DNA of 64,000 nucleotides. It comes from Ctenosaura bakeri (lineage: Eukaryota; Chordata; Lepidosauria; Squamata; Iguanidae). The position numbers and the translations under genes are program-made. This document shows, piece after piece, positions 34,841 through 46,048 of the stretch. Every line of letters begins with the position of its first letter. Position 1 is the stretch's first letter. The stretch covers positions 124,001 through 188,000 of the forward strand of contig CAOLHI010003121.1 of assembly GCA_948474755.1 (NCBI GenBank), given 5' to 3'. Under the pieces are notes generated by a model. The model was not told the origin of the DNA and ran no database searches. It was given only the letters and a program-made list of their open reading frames with translations.

Positions 34841-35502
34841 GTGAGTCGCTGGCGGGGCTCCCGCGGAGGAGGGCGAAGGCGAGGCCCGCTAACCCGCCCT
34901 GGGATGCCCGCACATAACGTGAGAAGGGAGCCATAACCTGCATGTCATCCTGCAGGCACGGCGCCCCCCAGCCAGGGGGAGGAGGAGGACCGCCGCTCCC
35001 ACGTGGAATGCCCTCTGCCCGGCCCTCAAGAACCTCCCCTCCTCCGCCAGCTACTCATCGGCGCGCTGACCTCAAGTGCCAGGCGGCCCTCCCCGCCGGC
35101 TGAGGGTCCAAAGCGGCCCTTGGACTGGAGCGGTGGTTGTGGTGAGGGCCTGGCCTGACCTGACCAAGGAGCCGCTTCCTCCTCCCGGGCCAAGCAGGGG
35201 GTCTGATCCCCGGCACCTGTTTTCCGCCCGCCCCCTCGTCCTCCTTCCGGCGGGCCTGGCCTTCGTTGGGCGACCCGGTGGCACCTCGCCCGCTCAGCCC
35301 TCGAGGGGCACCCTCTGTTCCCCGGGCAGGGTAGCTTTATCCGTGAATTAAGACAGGCTACCCCGCCTCCTTCTGGGGTACTGGGGTTGGGATGTGCAAT
35401 GGAGACCCGGTGCAGATCAAAGGAAGGGAGCCCCTTCCCTGGCTGTGTGTGTGGGGCCCTCCCCAGCCCGAACTGACTTGGCCTCCGCCTCCCTCTGGGC
35501 AG
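34841..35502 (+). other. intron 1 of the LRPAP1-like locus
   Basis: 662 bp, GC-rich, bounded by GTGAGT and CTGGGCAG. Its presence shows the locus is not a processed retrocopy. Confidence 0.75.
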
Positions 35503-35647
35503 CTTCACCTCTCGGCCGTGAAACTGGCAGAGCTGCACAGCGACCTGAAGATCCAGGAGAAGAATGAGCTGCAGTGGAAGAAGCTGAAGGCCGAGGGGCT
35601 GGACGAGGACGGAGAGAAGGAGGCCAGGCTCAGGCGCAACCTGGAGG
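35503..35647 (+). CDS. LRPAP1: LRPAP1-like exon 2 (domain 1 helices)
   Basis: 145 bp (48 codons plus one base) between an acceptor 'ccctctgggcag' ending at 35502 and a donor 'gtaagg' starting at 35648. The translation begins 'LHLSAVKLAELHSDLKIQEK' and continues with 'LKAEGLDEDGEKEARLRRNL', matching human RAP 'LHLPPVRLAELHADLKIQER ... LDGLDEDGEKEARLIRNL' almost residue for residue. It is in phase with exon 1 across a 662-bp GC-rich intron and ends in phase 1, where the human protein continues 'VILAKYG'. There is no internal stop or frameshift, so this exon alone looks functional. No exon encoding the next segments (the 'WxKAKTSGKF' or 'EKVHEYN' regions) was found up to 64,000. Confidence 0.88.
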
Positions 35648-35794
35648 GTAAGGGGACAGGGCTCGGGGCGCCCCTTGGGTGCTCCACGGCCCTGCAGCCG
35701 GTGCCACGGGGGCCTCGGGGCTTCAGGCAAGCAGGGACCCTGGCACCGTCCCCAGCACACTCCTCTGAGTTTAGCTTTGGGCCCTGTGGTCCAT

Positions 35795-36510
35795 GGAGGA
35801 CTTTGTTTTTGTCTATTTATATAGCATTTTCCATGTGTGTGTATGTGGTGTTTTGCAGGTAAAACACCCAAAAGCAGTGAGTCCTGCCAAAGGCGTGCAG
35901 TCTAACGTACTTGGGTGTGTGCATCCATGGAGAGGAGGAAAGAATAACAAGACTGTGCCATACAGCTGTAAAACAAATTGTCCAGAGAGAATGTAATATA
36001 AAGCAAACTGACAAATACACATACTCAGAATATACATGGCATCAAAAAATAACAAGGGAAGGAGGCAATTCCAAGAATACGGAGCAGGGAGTGTAGAATT
36101 TCCCAGCAAGAGGTGCCTTATTGTGAGTCATGTCCCTGTGGCCATGAGGAGCATTTGCGGGAGGCTTTACAGACCAGTTCCCAGTAGAGACCCAGACTTC
36201 CAGCCTTTGCTGTGAGTTGGCATGACTGGCCACATTTTGGGATTCTCCGTGAGGAGGTGGCTGCAGACCCTGGCTGGGTCAGGGCCTGTCTGGGAAATTT
36301 TGCTGCTTGCACTGTTGCCTCTGACTGAGAGTCTGGTAAACATTTGAAAGCCTAAGTTGGTTGCTTGTTCCATTTTTGTGAGAAATGTGGGAGCCCGGCT
36401 GCATAACGCGCTCAGATGCACTCCTGTGCAGTTATGCCAAATGTTTCTGGAATCCACAAGCAAGCAATGCCTTGACTAGGACCACCCAAAATGTTGCAGA
36501 GCGTGCCAGC
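35795..36510. other. unassigned DNA after the GC block
   Basis: There is a GT-rich stretch near 35834-35850. No third LRPAP1 exon or other gene is seen. Confidence 0.45.
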
Positions 36511-36512
36511 TT

Positions 36513-36700
36513 TCGTAGAATCGTAAAGTTGGAAGAGACCACAGGGACCATCCAGTCCCACCCCCTTCTGCCATGCAGGAACCCACATCAAAGCCCTCCT
36601 GTGGACAGAGGGCCATCCAGCCTCTGCTTAAAAACATCCAAAGAAGGAGAAGACTCTACCACACTCCATGGAGGCAGCAGCAGATTCCACTGCCAGTTCT
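36513..36700 (-). mobile_element. CR1 LINE 3' end fragment
   Basis: 'cgtagaatcgtaaagttgga' is the terminal octamer region; 'agagaccacagggaccatcc' and 'cagcctctgcttaaaaacat' follow. Short 5'-truncated copy. Confidence 0.88.
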
Positions 36701-36704
36701 CTTT

Positions 36705-37500
36705 CTCAGGCTTGGGGAGCATATTTGAGGTGCTGTCACCTTCTTGCTCTCAATCAGGCCTCCTGTGTGGGCACAGTATCAGGATCTCCAAGGGCACTTG
36801 GGAACAGCAGTTGTTCATCCACTGGCATCCTCCCTTCTAGTTCTTCTATTCCTGGGACCTGCTGGGTTCGGTTTCCTCTTGACTGTTTATGGCCATCCCT
36901 TCTTGCACAGCAGCCTCCATCACTGCCCTGGGACAGAATAGGCAATGGTGAGGAACACTGAGGCTGTGCTTCAGTATCTTGAGGACCACCTTTTACACAC
37001 ACACCCATCTTCTTGAGGCCCCCCAGGGATCTGGAATGAGGCCTGAAGTCCTGTGTGCTGGTAGCGCTGGGGCAGGTGAGACTACGGGTATGTTGAGCCA
37101 AGGCATGGATGTGGCAACAGCCTGGAGGGCAACCCCTGCATTGAAAGGGGGTCTGGGCGAGACCTGGGTTGCTCTTGGGTCCAGGAAATGGCTGATTCTC
37201 TGGCTTTGGGTGGAGCTGGCCTCCCGTTGAAGGAACCAGGGTACAGTTTGGAGGCACAGATAAGTTTGTTTTGGCTTCCAGGTGCTCAGCTGGTTTCTTC
37301 TAATTCCACTTTCCTGTTGTTGACATTCCTCATGCCACTGATCCGGGAAGGCCACCTATCTTAACTTCATTAACCCGGCTGTAATCTCGTGTGAAGGGAG
37401 TTTATGACCTCTTGCCTGACAGTCCCTCTCCCTTCTCAGACCTCTGGGTGTTGCTTCTCTTCCATGCCTTCAGGGAGGGAGGGGAACGTAATTTGCCACT
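36705..37500. other. unassigned DNA, moderately GC-rich
   Basis: Several overlapping open frames of 80-170 codons exist on both strands (for example minus 37257-36754), but none shows a conserved motif or splice-flanked coding signature. There is an AC run at 36994-37005. Confidence 0.4.
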
Positions 37501-37504
37501 GTTT

Positions 37505-37760
37505 CTCTGCTTTTATTTATTTAATTGTAAAAATATGTATACCCCCTTCTATAACCAAGGATCTCAAGGCGGCCTGCAGTAAAATCAATTTCAACAACTG
37601 AAACCAATGTAAAAGACAAAGCATTAAAATAATTATACAGCCTAAAACATGTTAAACTGCCTAATGTACAAACTGGACAGAATCAGCACCAGAAAGGCTT
37701 TAATAAAAAGCTATGTTTTAACTGGACATTGAAATGGAGCCGGCTGGGCCTCTGTAGAGC
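37505..37760. repeat. interspersed repeat (family of 20.5 and 24.0 kb)
   Basis: 'tttatttatttaattg', 'ggatctcaaggcggcctgc', then A-rich 'gcattaaaataattatac' and 'ctatgttttaactgg'. Only the first half of the family is present. Confidence 0.45.
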
Positions 37761-37929
37761 ATGCCTTCCCAAGAGGGGGGCCAAAGCGAGGAGGCCCTTC
37801 CCTACCTCATCATGTGCCAGGTCACGTTACTGGCCATCAGTGTACTCCCTTTCTTTCTTTGGGGTGGGGGAGTAACTGTGATGATTCAGTTACTGAAGGC
37901 CCTCCCAGGAAGGAGATCTTTGTCATGGG

Positions 37930-38009
37930 CACCTTCCAGGAATGCTGTGGTTGTGTATTCCTCCATGGCTGAAGGGGGTTGAACTAGATGACCCTTCCGA
38001 CTCTTTACT
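37930..38009 (+). mobile_element. CR1 3' tail cut by an LTR
   Basis: 'ggttgtgtattcctccatgg', 'gggttgaactagatgaccc' and 'ttccgactctt' match the CR1 tail. The sequence is then interrupted at 38010-38014 by the LTR insertion. Confidence 0.7.
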
Positions 38010-38014
38010 GTACG

Positions 38015-38544
38015 TGTGATAGATGATGATGCTGTGATTGAGGAGCAACTGATTGTGCAGAGGGCCAGGCCAGTGAGTGAGCAAGTCAATCTGCAAACAT
38101 CCCCTGCACTGGAAGGTCCATCAGAGACTGAGTTGCCCTGGCCAGCTCAGGACGGAGAGGGAACCAGCAGTGAGGCAGGGGAGTTGCAGCCTCCTGTGCC
38201 CACCAGCCCTCAATCACGCAGGAGGCTGAAACGGGCTGCTGAGAGGGAGGCTGCTTGGACTAGGCAGAGGAGACAATAACAAGCAGCACCTGCTCATGGA
38301 GCTATTTAAGTCTGCTGGTGTGGCTGCTCCTTGCTTGCAGCAAATTATTAGTAACACCTCACGACCTTTGTCCTCCTGCTCCCTGAAACCCTCTGGATGG
38401 ATCTTTGCCTCCTGAACCTTTGGACTGGACCTTGACCTGGCTTGGCTTGTGTTTTCCTGGTGGTTGGTATATTCGGACTCCCCAAGTGTTCCTGCCTCTC
38501 TCCTCCCTTGCTGGCTGCGGCCTGGCAGGGATAGATTCCTGACA
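38015..38544 (+). mobile_element. solo LTR, gypsy-like
   Basis: It starts TGTGATAGATG and ends TTCCTGACA, flanked by GTACG (38010-38014) and GTACA (38545-38549), four of five bases equal. There is a TATA-like 'gctatttaag' at 38301-38310 (plus strand). An 87-codon open frame upstream of it (38016-38279), rich in Glu and ending Arg-rich, lies in the presumed U3 and is probably not a gene, though such frames are seen in related reptile LTRs. 530 bp. Confidence 0.65.
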
Positions 38545-38704
38545 GTACAATTCAAGGATTGTGGCTGACTTGTGTCTGCACAGCAATCCTTTCAGTGCCA
38601 AGCTAAGCATTTTCGGTTCCTTGGTCATTTGAACATTTATCTGTTCCTTGTGTCTCCAACTGTTGAACAGTACTGTGAAATTCCCGAAGAGAAGGAGAAA
38701 TGCA

Positions 38705-38775
38705 ATGTATTCCTGCATGGCAGGGGGTTGGACTGGATGGCCTGTGTGGTCTCTTCTAACTCTACTGTTCTATGG
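38705..38775 (+). mobile_element. CR1 3' tail, short
   Basis: 'ttcctgcatggcagggggtt', 'ggactggatggcctgtgtgg' and 'tctaactctactgttctatgg' are the CR1 3' terminus, only about 70 bp long. Confidence 0.8.
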
Positions 38776-38887
38776 TAATTCCTAGCTAGGGGCACTGACA
38801 TGGAATTTTGGTATTACACAGCATGGCTTTCTAATTGTTCTTACAGTGGAGAGAAATTATGACTAACACCACAGTCCTCGTATGTTT

Positions 38888-39092
38888 GTTCCTGTGTGTC
38901 TTCTAGTAGTTTCCAACTTATGATGACCAACTTATGTGAACCTATCACAGGATTTTTTGGAGGTTGAGAGTGTGTGACATGGCCAAGGTTACCCACCTGG
39001 TTTCCATAGCTGAGTGGAGAAGGGAATCCTGGTATCCAAGGTCATAGTCACTACATATGCTTAAGCCACTACACCATGCTGGTTTTCTCCTA
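38888..39092 (-). mobile_element. tRNA-derived SINE, minus orientation
   Basis: 'gtgtcttctagtagtttcc', 'aacctatcacaggatttttt', 'gttacccacctggtttccat' and 'gccactacaccatgctgg' follow the order of the other minus copies. Confidence 0.7.
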
Positions 39093-39094
39093 GT

Positions 39095-40250
39095 ATATTT
39101 ACTTGGCATCAAATTTCCCTGTATTCAGTGTTCTATTCCTTTGTGTTCACTGCTCTATTCCTTTGTGGGTCTGTTTTGGAGTGCAAGTGCAGGTTACAAT
39201 TCTGTGTGACTGGTTTGAAGTGAATTACATCATTTTCAGTAGGATTTACTGCCAAGGAAATATGCCTAGAATGAGGCTTTCAATTCTATGTGCATTTTCT
39301 TGAGAGACAGTCACATTGCCTTCAATGGGATTTACTGCTGAGGAAACATGCAGAGCATTGGACTACAGCATGCTTTCCAGGAAACCATGGTTTGTCTAAA
39401 AAACTATACTGACTAAAGAGATGAAAGGAGTCTATCTGCCAAGTTTTCTTAGATCTCACCGCTAGATCATGCTGTGGCACAATATATATTTGCTCCCCAT
39501 ATCTATAAAGCTAATTTCTCTCATCTGTTATCTAGTGCTGTGTAACACAGCAGGACCTGCAGAAACTGGCACATTTCCTCCTCCGTTCGATAAGACAGCT
39601 CTTATCTTGAGAACTGAACAAGAATTTAATCTTTCTGAGAAAAGACTGAAGTGTGTAGGGACATATGGTCTCTTTCAGTAGCCATCACTGCATATGAACT
39701 TCTGATTTTCATGTTATAAATAAAGGCTCTTCATTTTTGCTCCCAGGAGAGGGAAACCCAAGAGAACTGTATCAGATCCATATAGTGTAGTCATATTCAA
39801 ATCAACAAGACTTAAACGCCAAAGAGCCTTGTAACATTTGAAAGATTAACATGGTATATTTAGATTAAGATTTTGTGTGGTCTAGGTTGATTTATCAGCT
39901 TTAGCCAGCGCAAGTTAAAGCCAAACAAAATGTTAGTCTTCAAAATATCACAAGACTCTTTGTTATTTTTTTTCTACAACAGATTAAGGTAGATGCCACT
40001 TATTTGTGGGACTTAAATTAGTTGCCACTTAACTAACTTAAATCTTGAGAAAAAAGCACAGAACAGTTGTTATTCTTGTGGAAGCCTGTATATATTTTGG
40101 TCAACTTTCAAATGCCCAGTGTTGTGACAAAATTAGCCAGCTTTCATATGAAGAACATCTTGGGGTTTGTCTGCCAAATAATTCTTTATGGATTCTGTAG
40201 CTTATCATGAATTGTTGTTCCTCCCTCCCCTAATTTTAAGTTAGAATGAA
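39095..40250. other. unassigned intergenic DNA
   Basis: No gene or clear repeat is recognised. Confidence 0.45.
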
Positions 40251-40254
40251 AATA

Positions 40255-40610
40255 CAGTCATCCCTTCACATTTGCAGGTTTTACTTTTGCAGATTTGATT
40301 ATTCATGGATTATTTGCTATCACCTCTGCCGCCTCCCTATGCCATTTTTTAACAGGGACTACAAGCCTCATGAGACTGAGAAACTGCAAACAAGACTTGC
40401 AAGTCCTTATTAAAAATGGTGTGGGGCAGCAGTGGAGGTGGCAGTAAGCCCCACCAGCCACCCACTTCTGCCTTGTGAAGGAACCCTGATGCCTCAAAGG
40501 AATCCACAGTGGGTTAAATATGGTGATCATACATTTTTGTGTGTTAAATATGGTGTTACATTCATGGGGGTCCTGTGTCCCTAACCCTAGCGAATGTGGA
40601 GGGATTACTG
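40255..40610. mobile_element. pogo/Tigger-like MITE ('CAGTnnTCCCT')
   Basis: The ends CAGTCATCCCTTCACATTTG and GCGAATGTGGAGGGATTACTG are inverted repeats flanked by TA (40253-40254 and 40611-40612). The interior (about 300 bp) is largely unrelated to other copies at 50573 and 52087 beyond the arms. Confidence 0.75.
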
Positions 40611-40614
40611 TATA

Positions 40615-41315
40615 TCAAAGTTGTTAAGGTGGTTGGCAGTAACTGCACAATAGTGCTGAGGTTGTATAGTGCGTGCCAATTTGAAATATGAATCTCGTCT
40701 GGGAATTTATAAATTATGTTAATTTCCACAGAGTTTTCAAATTTGAACTTATGTGTATGATATGTCTTCCTAACATGCTATGCCTTGTCATGCTAATGCT
40801 ACTTGATAGATCCACAAAGAAAACACTAGGGGTGGGTAAACTGTGGCATCCCATCTTCCTCCTAATTGCTTGGAGAGATTAGCTGTGTGAGATAATGTAA
40901 TTAGAGATGGCAGAAGGGAAAGCCCACTCACTGGTCAACAGTATGTAATTTTACTAAGATAAAATTTCTGGACAAGCTCCTTTAGCTTTCCTTAACTGAA
41001 GAGTGGTAGCCTTCAGAGTTCTGAATCCTTAGATCCTGATTGATTACCATGTAATGAATAATATTTAAGCTGGCATTATAAAGTCTGGCTAAACATGAAG
41101 CAGTATTAGGTAGAAATTAGGGATGGAGAAACATTTGCCTTTATTTGTTTCCTGGCTGAAAAATGTATTTTTCAACACTCAGGAAATCCGATCAGGAAAA
41201 ATAATACAGCAGTGCACAGGTTTTGCCTGATTTCACACTCATCCTAAAGTGTTTTGGGAAATTATTCTGCTCAGAAATAATGGGGAATAGTGGGGAATTT
41301 ACATTGTGGGTTTGA
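40615..41315. other. unassigned intergenic DNA
   Basis: No gene or clear repeat is recognised. Confidence 0.45.
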
Positions 41316-41320
41316 GCAAG

Positions 41321-42176
41321 TGTTACCCTGTAATTTGGGGGCTCCTGTGAGGGGCGCCCAGCTCGCCAATTAAAATACCAAATTGGGGAAACTTAGCTTG
41401 AACACTGTTTTGGCTAGCGAGAGGCAGGGTAATGTTGCAAGGACCTTTTAACCCAATGTCTACGGCTTCAGGTCAGGGAGAAGGCACACAAGTTTTAAAG
41501 TAACCAAAATAACAGTTTTATTGATAAACAACAGCAAATAAATAACACACACACACTAACTAACTAGGAAAAGGAACAGGGAAGCGTAAGGAAAGGCAAT
41601 ACGACACCTGGTCTCGTTGTCCTGAAGGAACGAAGAGATGGGGTTCAGAAGGAGAAAGCTCAGCGTGGAAAACTGAGGGGAGTTTCCTTAGAAGGGCAGC
41701 AGCAGGGTAGGATAGCAATCCAAAGTAGTACGAAGACCGTTTGAAAGTGAGGGGTTTATATAGGGGAGTTTGTAGCTCTCGGCTATGGCAATCCAGGTAA
41801 GAACAAAAGAGTTTTGGCACTGGACAAAGGATTGAGAAAGGTCAACTTTACATGATGGGATTAACGCTTGATGACAATGGTATAGCCAATATGTAAATAA
41901 TTTGTTTACCGGCTCGGCTCGGCTGAGAGCTGTGCCGCTATGGTGAAAGCATACATGTGGAAGTTCCCTGAAGCAGGGAGCAAAGCTAAGTTGCGGGCCT
42001 GAAAAGAGACTGGAATGTGAGAGCAATTAACGGCTGCACTCATGTCCTTGCTTGTCCGGAGAACTTACAAACACGTGGAGTGAGATAACTGAGAGCCAGT
42101 CCAGCTAAAGCCGAATTAACTGATATCAAAGTGATATCTGGGAGCCCCCACCTGGGGAGCCATACCCGAGATTACA
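41321..42176 (-). mobile_element. solo LTR, family TGTTACC
   Basis: It begins TGTTACCCTG and ends CGAGATTACA, flanked by CAAG on both sides (41317-41320 and 42177-42180). It shares long blocks with 17616-18455: 'gaggcagggtaa', 'cactaactaacta', 'aatacgacacctggtctcg', 'aacacgtggag'. Minus-strand TATA (complement 'tttatatagg' near 41756) and AATAAA (complement TTTATT 41517-41522). No internal genes. 856 bp. Confidence 0.8.
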
Positions 42177-42184
42177 CAAGAACC

Positions 42185-43505
42185 GAGGGAGTTTTGCACA
42201 TCCCCTCCTCCACTGTTTCCCAGAGAAGCCACCTGTGAGTTTTGTGCAAGTTGTTGTTTTTCTGGACAAAAATGGCACTCCTGTGCAAGAAAAATCACAC
42301 ACACAAAAAAAGAAAAGAAAAAAAATAGTCATATGTGCAAAAAAATAGCTGTATGGTTTTGCTTGCAAGAGTGCTGGATCTTGTATAGAAAACAGCAATT
42401 TGTACCAAAAAAATAGTCAGGGCTGTTTAGAGACTGTTCTGCAAGAAGTTCTATGCAAATTTTACTGATCACCCAACAGGAGGAGGAGGAGGAAGTTGTC
42501 TTTTTGCCCCCACTTCTTCCAAAGTGCCACATTATTTGTTAGCCAGGTTTTGTCAATATTTGTACCATTTCCCCTGATTCGCTATGTGCCTATTTCTGTA
42601 ATCAGTTGACCCAGAAGAAGTTCCAGTGCTACTCTCAATCCTTCCCTGCCATGCCATGCCCCTGTGACATCACCAAGCCCCTCCCTGTGATACAGAAAAT
42701 CCCCTCCCCAAATCTCAGGCAATGCCAGGTGAGCAGAGGATGGGCTGTTGACATGGCTGCCCTATTAAGAACAGATGGTTACAGGCCTGAAGTGGGATGC
42801 TAGATTATATCACTTCAGATGATGTATGGAAACACCATGTTTTCAGTGTTACCCTTTACTAAACATGAAAGAGTGTGTATGAAAGAGAGAGAATATGGGA
42901 GCCTAAAGGCAAGTTAGACAGCTAGGAACAGACTGGGAACAACGCTAGCTCTTACGGTTCATTTTCCCTGTGATGATGGCAATGATGGTGACTATGATCA
43001 TTGTACTTAAAGTAACATCACCTTAAGCACAATAAAGTGTTAGAATCCATGACTGCACATTTCAGGATGTGGTATAGGTTTCCGTGTGTGATATTTTAGA
43101 AAACTCCATCAAATTAACATACACAGCATCCTTGACCATAGTAAACTAGTATATCCACAGGACAGGAGTACGTAGTATGTAGGAGTACGTAGTCCTCTCT
43201 CTGAAGTGCTAGTGAAGTGCCTGAGGGAAACTTATTTCCATGAGGGAGTATTTTAAAAAGTATGACTACTGTCTGCAGTGGTATTGACCAAAATTGTATC
43301 ACCTTATTTCAGGTAAAGATGAGGAGTAACTGTATAAACAATACATGTTCCTTTGGTTCACTCAGACGTGGCCACAGTGAAGTATAGTTTTGCTCTGCCC
43401 CTCTTCCTTCATGTTATGGTTTCAGGGCTTTTATCTGCAGTCTGCTCAAGCCAGGGCATCCTGTTAAATATGAACTAGAAAACTGCAGTCTAATTTCAAC
43501 TTGCT
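42185..43505. other. unassigned intergenic DNA
   Basis: A-rich runs near 42300-42330. No gene is recognised. Confidence 0.45.
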
Positions 43506-43511
43506 AACCAG

Positions 43512-43940
43512 GGCCCTTTCTGCAACTTACCTGCATCGGGTGCGGTCACTCAGGGATCATGCAAACAGCCTCTCGCATGACGCTTTTACATCCCCTCTGC
43601 TCCGGCTCTGCTGGAGCTGCCTGCTAGCTGGCAGGCAGCATGAGGGCTCCATCTCTTCCTTCTGCAGTGCAGCCGGGTATTTTCCCAGGCTACGCTGGAG
43701 AGGAAGCACATGGGCCATGGCTCCAGAGGCTCCTCATGTATGGTGAGTGCATGTGGGGCCCTGGAGCGATATGCAATCGCACACCATTTTCGGCTAAAAG
43801 CGAAAATGATATGGTGCGCGATCGGTGACTGCTGGCCCCAGCAATGTTGCACAATTGCAAGGATATCATCTGAAATGCTCCTTGCAATCACGCGACGCTC
43901 CAGAGGCCCTTTCTCATGACAAATGCCATGTGAAAAGGCC
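43512..43940. mobile_element. Harbinger-like MITE (family B) with central hairpin
   Basis: Starts GGCCCTTTCTGCAAC and ends 'catgtgaaaaggcc', flanked by CAG on both sides (43509-43511 and 43941-43943). The centre has the hairpin 'cattttcg...cgaaaatg' (about 43784-43809). It is CpG-rich relative to its surroundings, and overlapping open frames on both strands are by-products. Confidence 0.72.
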
Positions 43941-43944
43941 CAGA

Positions 43945-44920
43945 TTATAGGATCACAAGAGTGGGGAATTTGCAGTACCCCTTGTCCTGTGTTAAGAAAC
44001 CATGGTTTGATACATATAGATTGCTACATCTGAACTGGATCCTTGTCTAAATTGTAAACAGTTGTCTATAATTGTTTTTATGCCTGTCTAGTTATTTGTG
44101 GTGTGTCCCTGTTTTCATCCATACAATAACCCTGTAGGATAGGCTAAGCTAAGCAATAATAATGAATACAGCAAGAACATCTAATGGCCTTTCCTATCGC
44201 AAGTCTAAAGCATTATCTACTCTACTGTACAAGCACTCTTCCAGCTCTCACCTTGTGTTGGTGCTGTACCAAGTTCTTGCCTGGAATTGTCTTGAGCAAA
44301 TAGAATGTAATATTCTAAATGCTCCATATTAAATCATGTGTCCCAATTGCTTCTTCTGTTTCTAGCTAGCAGTGGCAATGAGCAGCTTGCTATACAGCTC
44401 TCATTTGTGTATTTGGATGCTTGCCAGTTCATTTCAGTTCTCATAAAGATAAAATGCAAACTCTTACCCACTTTCAGAATGGAAATAATGAAGTGTTTAA
44501 CTATGCCTGCCTCTACCAGATTTCTGGCTTAATGTGAAGCATTTAAAAGTTGAAGGAGAAAAGCAATTGTTTCCTGAAATTGCTTGAATGGTTAAGGAAA
44601 ATAAGCACTTAAACATCAAGGTCAGTGTAAATTTTATGGGATAAACCCTCTTCACTAGCCATGGATGCATGTTCCAGAGCTATATATAGTGGAACATCTC
44701 ATCCAAATATCCTGTTTAATAAAACACGTTGTCCACCCTCCTCATGGTTACTGTAAAAATAGTAACTTCTTTTATCAGAATGTATGGTTATACAAACATC
44801 ACAGATTGTCTTTACAAGTACAATAAATGAATCTTACCTAGGCAGGAGAAAAGAAATGACACTTAGCTGCCTTTGTACATGCACATCTTTTGTTACTTCT
44901 CCATTTCCTGTTTTCCTTTC
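43945..44920. other. unassigned intergenic DNA
   Basis: A short MIR-like word string ('caataaccctgtaggatagg') lies at 44124. No gene is recognised. Confidence 0.4.
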
Positions 44921-44925
44921 ACTTT

Positions 44926-45608
44926 GGCCCTTTTCGCACGGGCTTTCTGTTGCACGAGAGCCCCCTGAGCCTCGCGGGAGTGGGAGCGTCGCTCTGCACG
45001 ACGCACTCCCACTTCCGCCACGCTCACGGGGCTGCAGTGGCGCGATCGCGGGTTTTTTGATTTTCGCCTCAAAGCGAAAATCACCCGCACTCGCGCAACA
45101 TTCCCGGCACCCACGCACACTTACCTCCTGTGTGGAGCGACAGGGAGGCGGCTGGGTCACGCTTCCTTCCCTCCACCCCTGCAGAAGGAAGGGGCGGGGT
45201 GGGGCGCTAGCGCGACGGACGCGACAGCCTCCTGCTTCGTGTGGGGGGGGCGGACGCAACAGCCTCCTGCTTCGTGCGGGGGGCGGACACGACAGCCTCC
45301 TGCTTCGCATGGGGGGTGGACGCAACACCCTCCTGCTTTGTGCAGGGGGGCAGACGCGACAGCCTCCTGCTTCACGCAGGGGGGTGGACGCGACAGCCTC
45401 CTGCTTCACGTGGGGGGACGGACGCGACAGCCTCCTGCTTCGCGCGGGGAGGGCGGCTCACGCGAGAAGCCTTCTCCGGGAGGCTGCCGCTTCCCCCTCC
45501 TTCCTTCGCCTGCGGAAGGAAGGGGGGAAGCGGCAGCCTCCCAGAAAAGGCTTCTCGCGCAAGCCGCCCTCCCCTGCTTGCGCGAGAAGCCTCAATGCGA
45601 AAAAAGCC
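44926..45608. mobile_element. CpG-rich Harbinger-like MITE (family B) with internal minisatellite
   Basis: Starts GGCCCTTTTCGCACGGG and ends 'atgcgaaaaaagcc'; flanking triplets are TTT and TTA. Inside lie the central hairpin 'gattttcgc ... gcgaaaatc' (about 45059-45081), a tandem repeat (separate entry), and a second large inverted pair near 45463-45590 ('gcgagaagccttctc' with 'aaggcttctcgcgc'). 683 bp. Every frame is open for long stretches on both strands because of composition and repeat phase, so none is taken as a gene. Confidence 0.65.
45218..45453. repeat. minisatellite, about 7 units of about 34 bp
   Basis: Units begin GACGCGACAGCCTCCTGCTT and end in a variable G-run plus 'cg'. Seven consecutive units are visible, with differences mostly at CG/CA/TG positions and in G-run length. 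Confidence 0.9.
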
Positions 45609-45611
45609 TTA

Positions 45612-46044
45612 ATCTCTTAACTCTTCACATGTGAAATCAGAGCTTGGAATGTTCCTCATAAAAAGGAACTAGTTACTCTCCTCATTACTTTGATCAAGCA
45701 AGTATTTCTACTTTTACTGCAGTCCAGAAAGATTACTTGCTAAGTTATTTGTTACTGACAAATTTCTGTTGCTGTTACTATTTTGTCATTGGAAAATACA
45801 AGGAATGCTCCCTGGATTCCCAAAGTGGCCAGTTCTGATATTGTGCCTTGGAAAACCATTTCAAAGCAATGTATGCAGCATCATAAAACCACCCATGTGA
45901 CTTTTCCTCCTTATGCACCCATTTTCAAGACTGAGCCAGAACACACCCAGTACTGAACAAAGGTAAAACCTCTATTATGATACACTGAAATTTAGTGAAT
46001 CACAGTTCTAGCCACGACAGCCAAAAAGGCAGTACTAGTCCAAT
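45612..46044. other. unassigned intergenic DNA
   Basis: Nothing is recognised between the CpG-rich MITE and the LTR. Confidence 0.4.
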
Positions 46045-46048
46045 ACAT

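Larger units (their letters stand above)
34580..35790. other. isolated GC-rich, CpG-containing block
   Basis: Composition changes sharply at about 34,580, from AT-rich sequence with an A-run (34570-34578) to GC-rich sequence, and back near 35,790. The block contains both LRPAP1-like exons and the intron between them. A normal LRPAP1 promoter island would extend upstream of the coding start, but here AT-rich DNA begins about 100 bp upstream of the candidate ATG. Long open frames on both strands inside the block (for example minus 35871-35026) result from GC richness. Confidence 0.65.

Noticed and set aside
35026..35871. 281-codon minus-strand open frame over LRPAP1-like exon 2
   Set aside because: Antisense shadow in GC-rich DNA. 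Exon 2 on the plus strand explains the conservation, and the antisense product has no recognisable domain.
36754..37257. 167-codon minus-strand open frame
   Set aside because: No conserved motif or splice-flanked coding pattern, and competing frames of similar length overlap on the plus strand.
44784..45634. Long open frames (up to 278 codons) on both strands over the CpG-rich MITE and minisatellite
   Set aside because: All are open because of GC composition and a 34-bp repeat that cycles through frames. No conserved motif, and they coincide with transposon boundaries.
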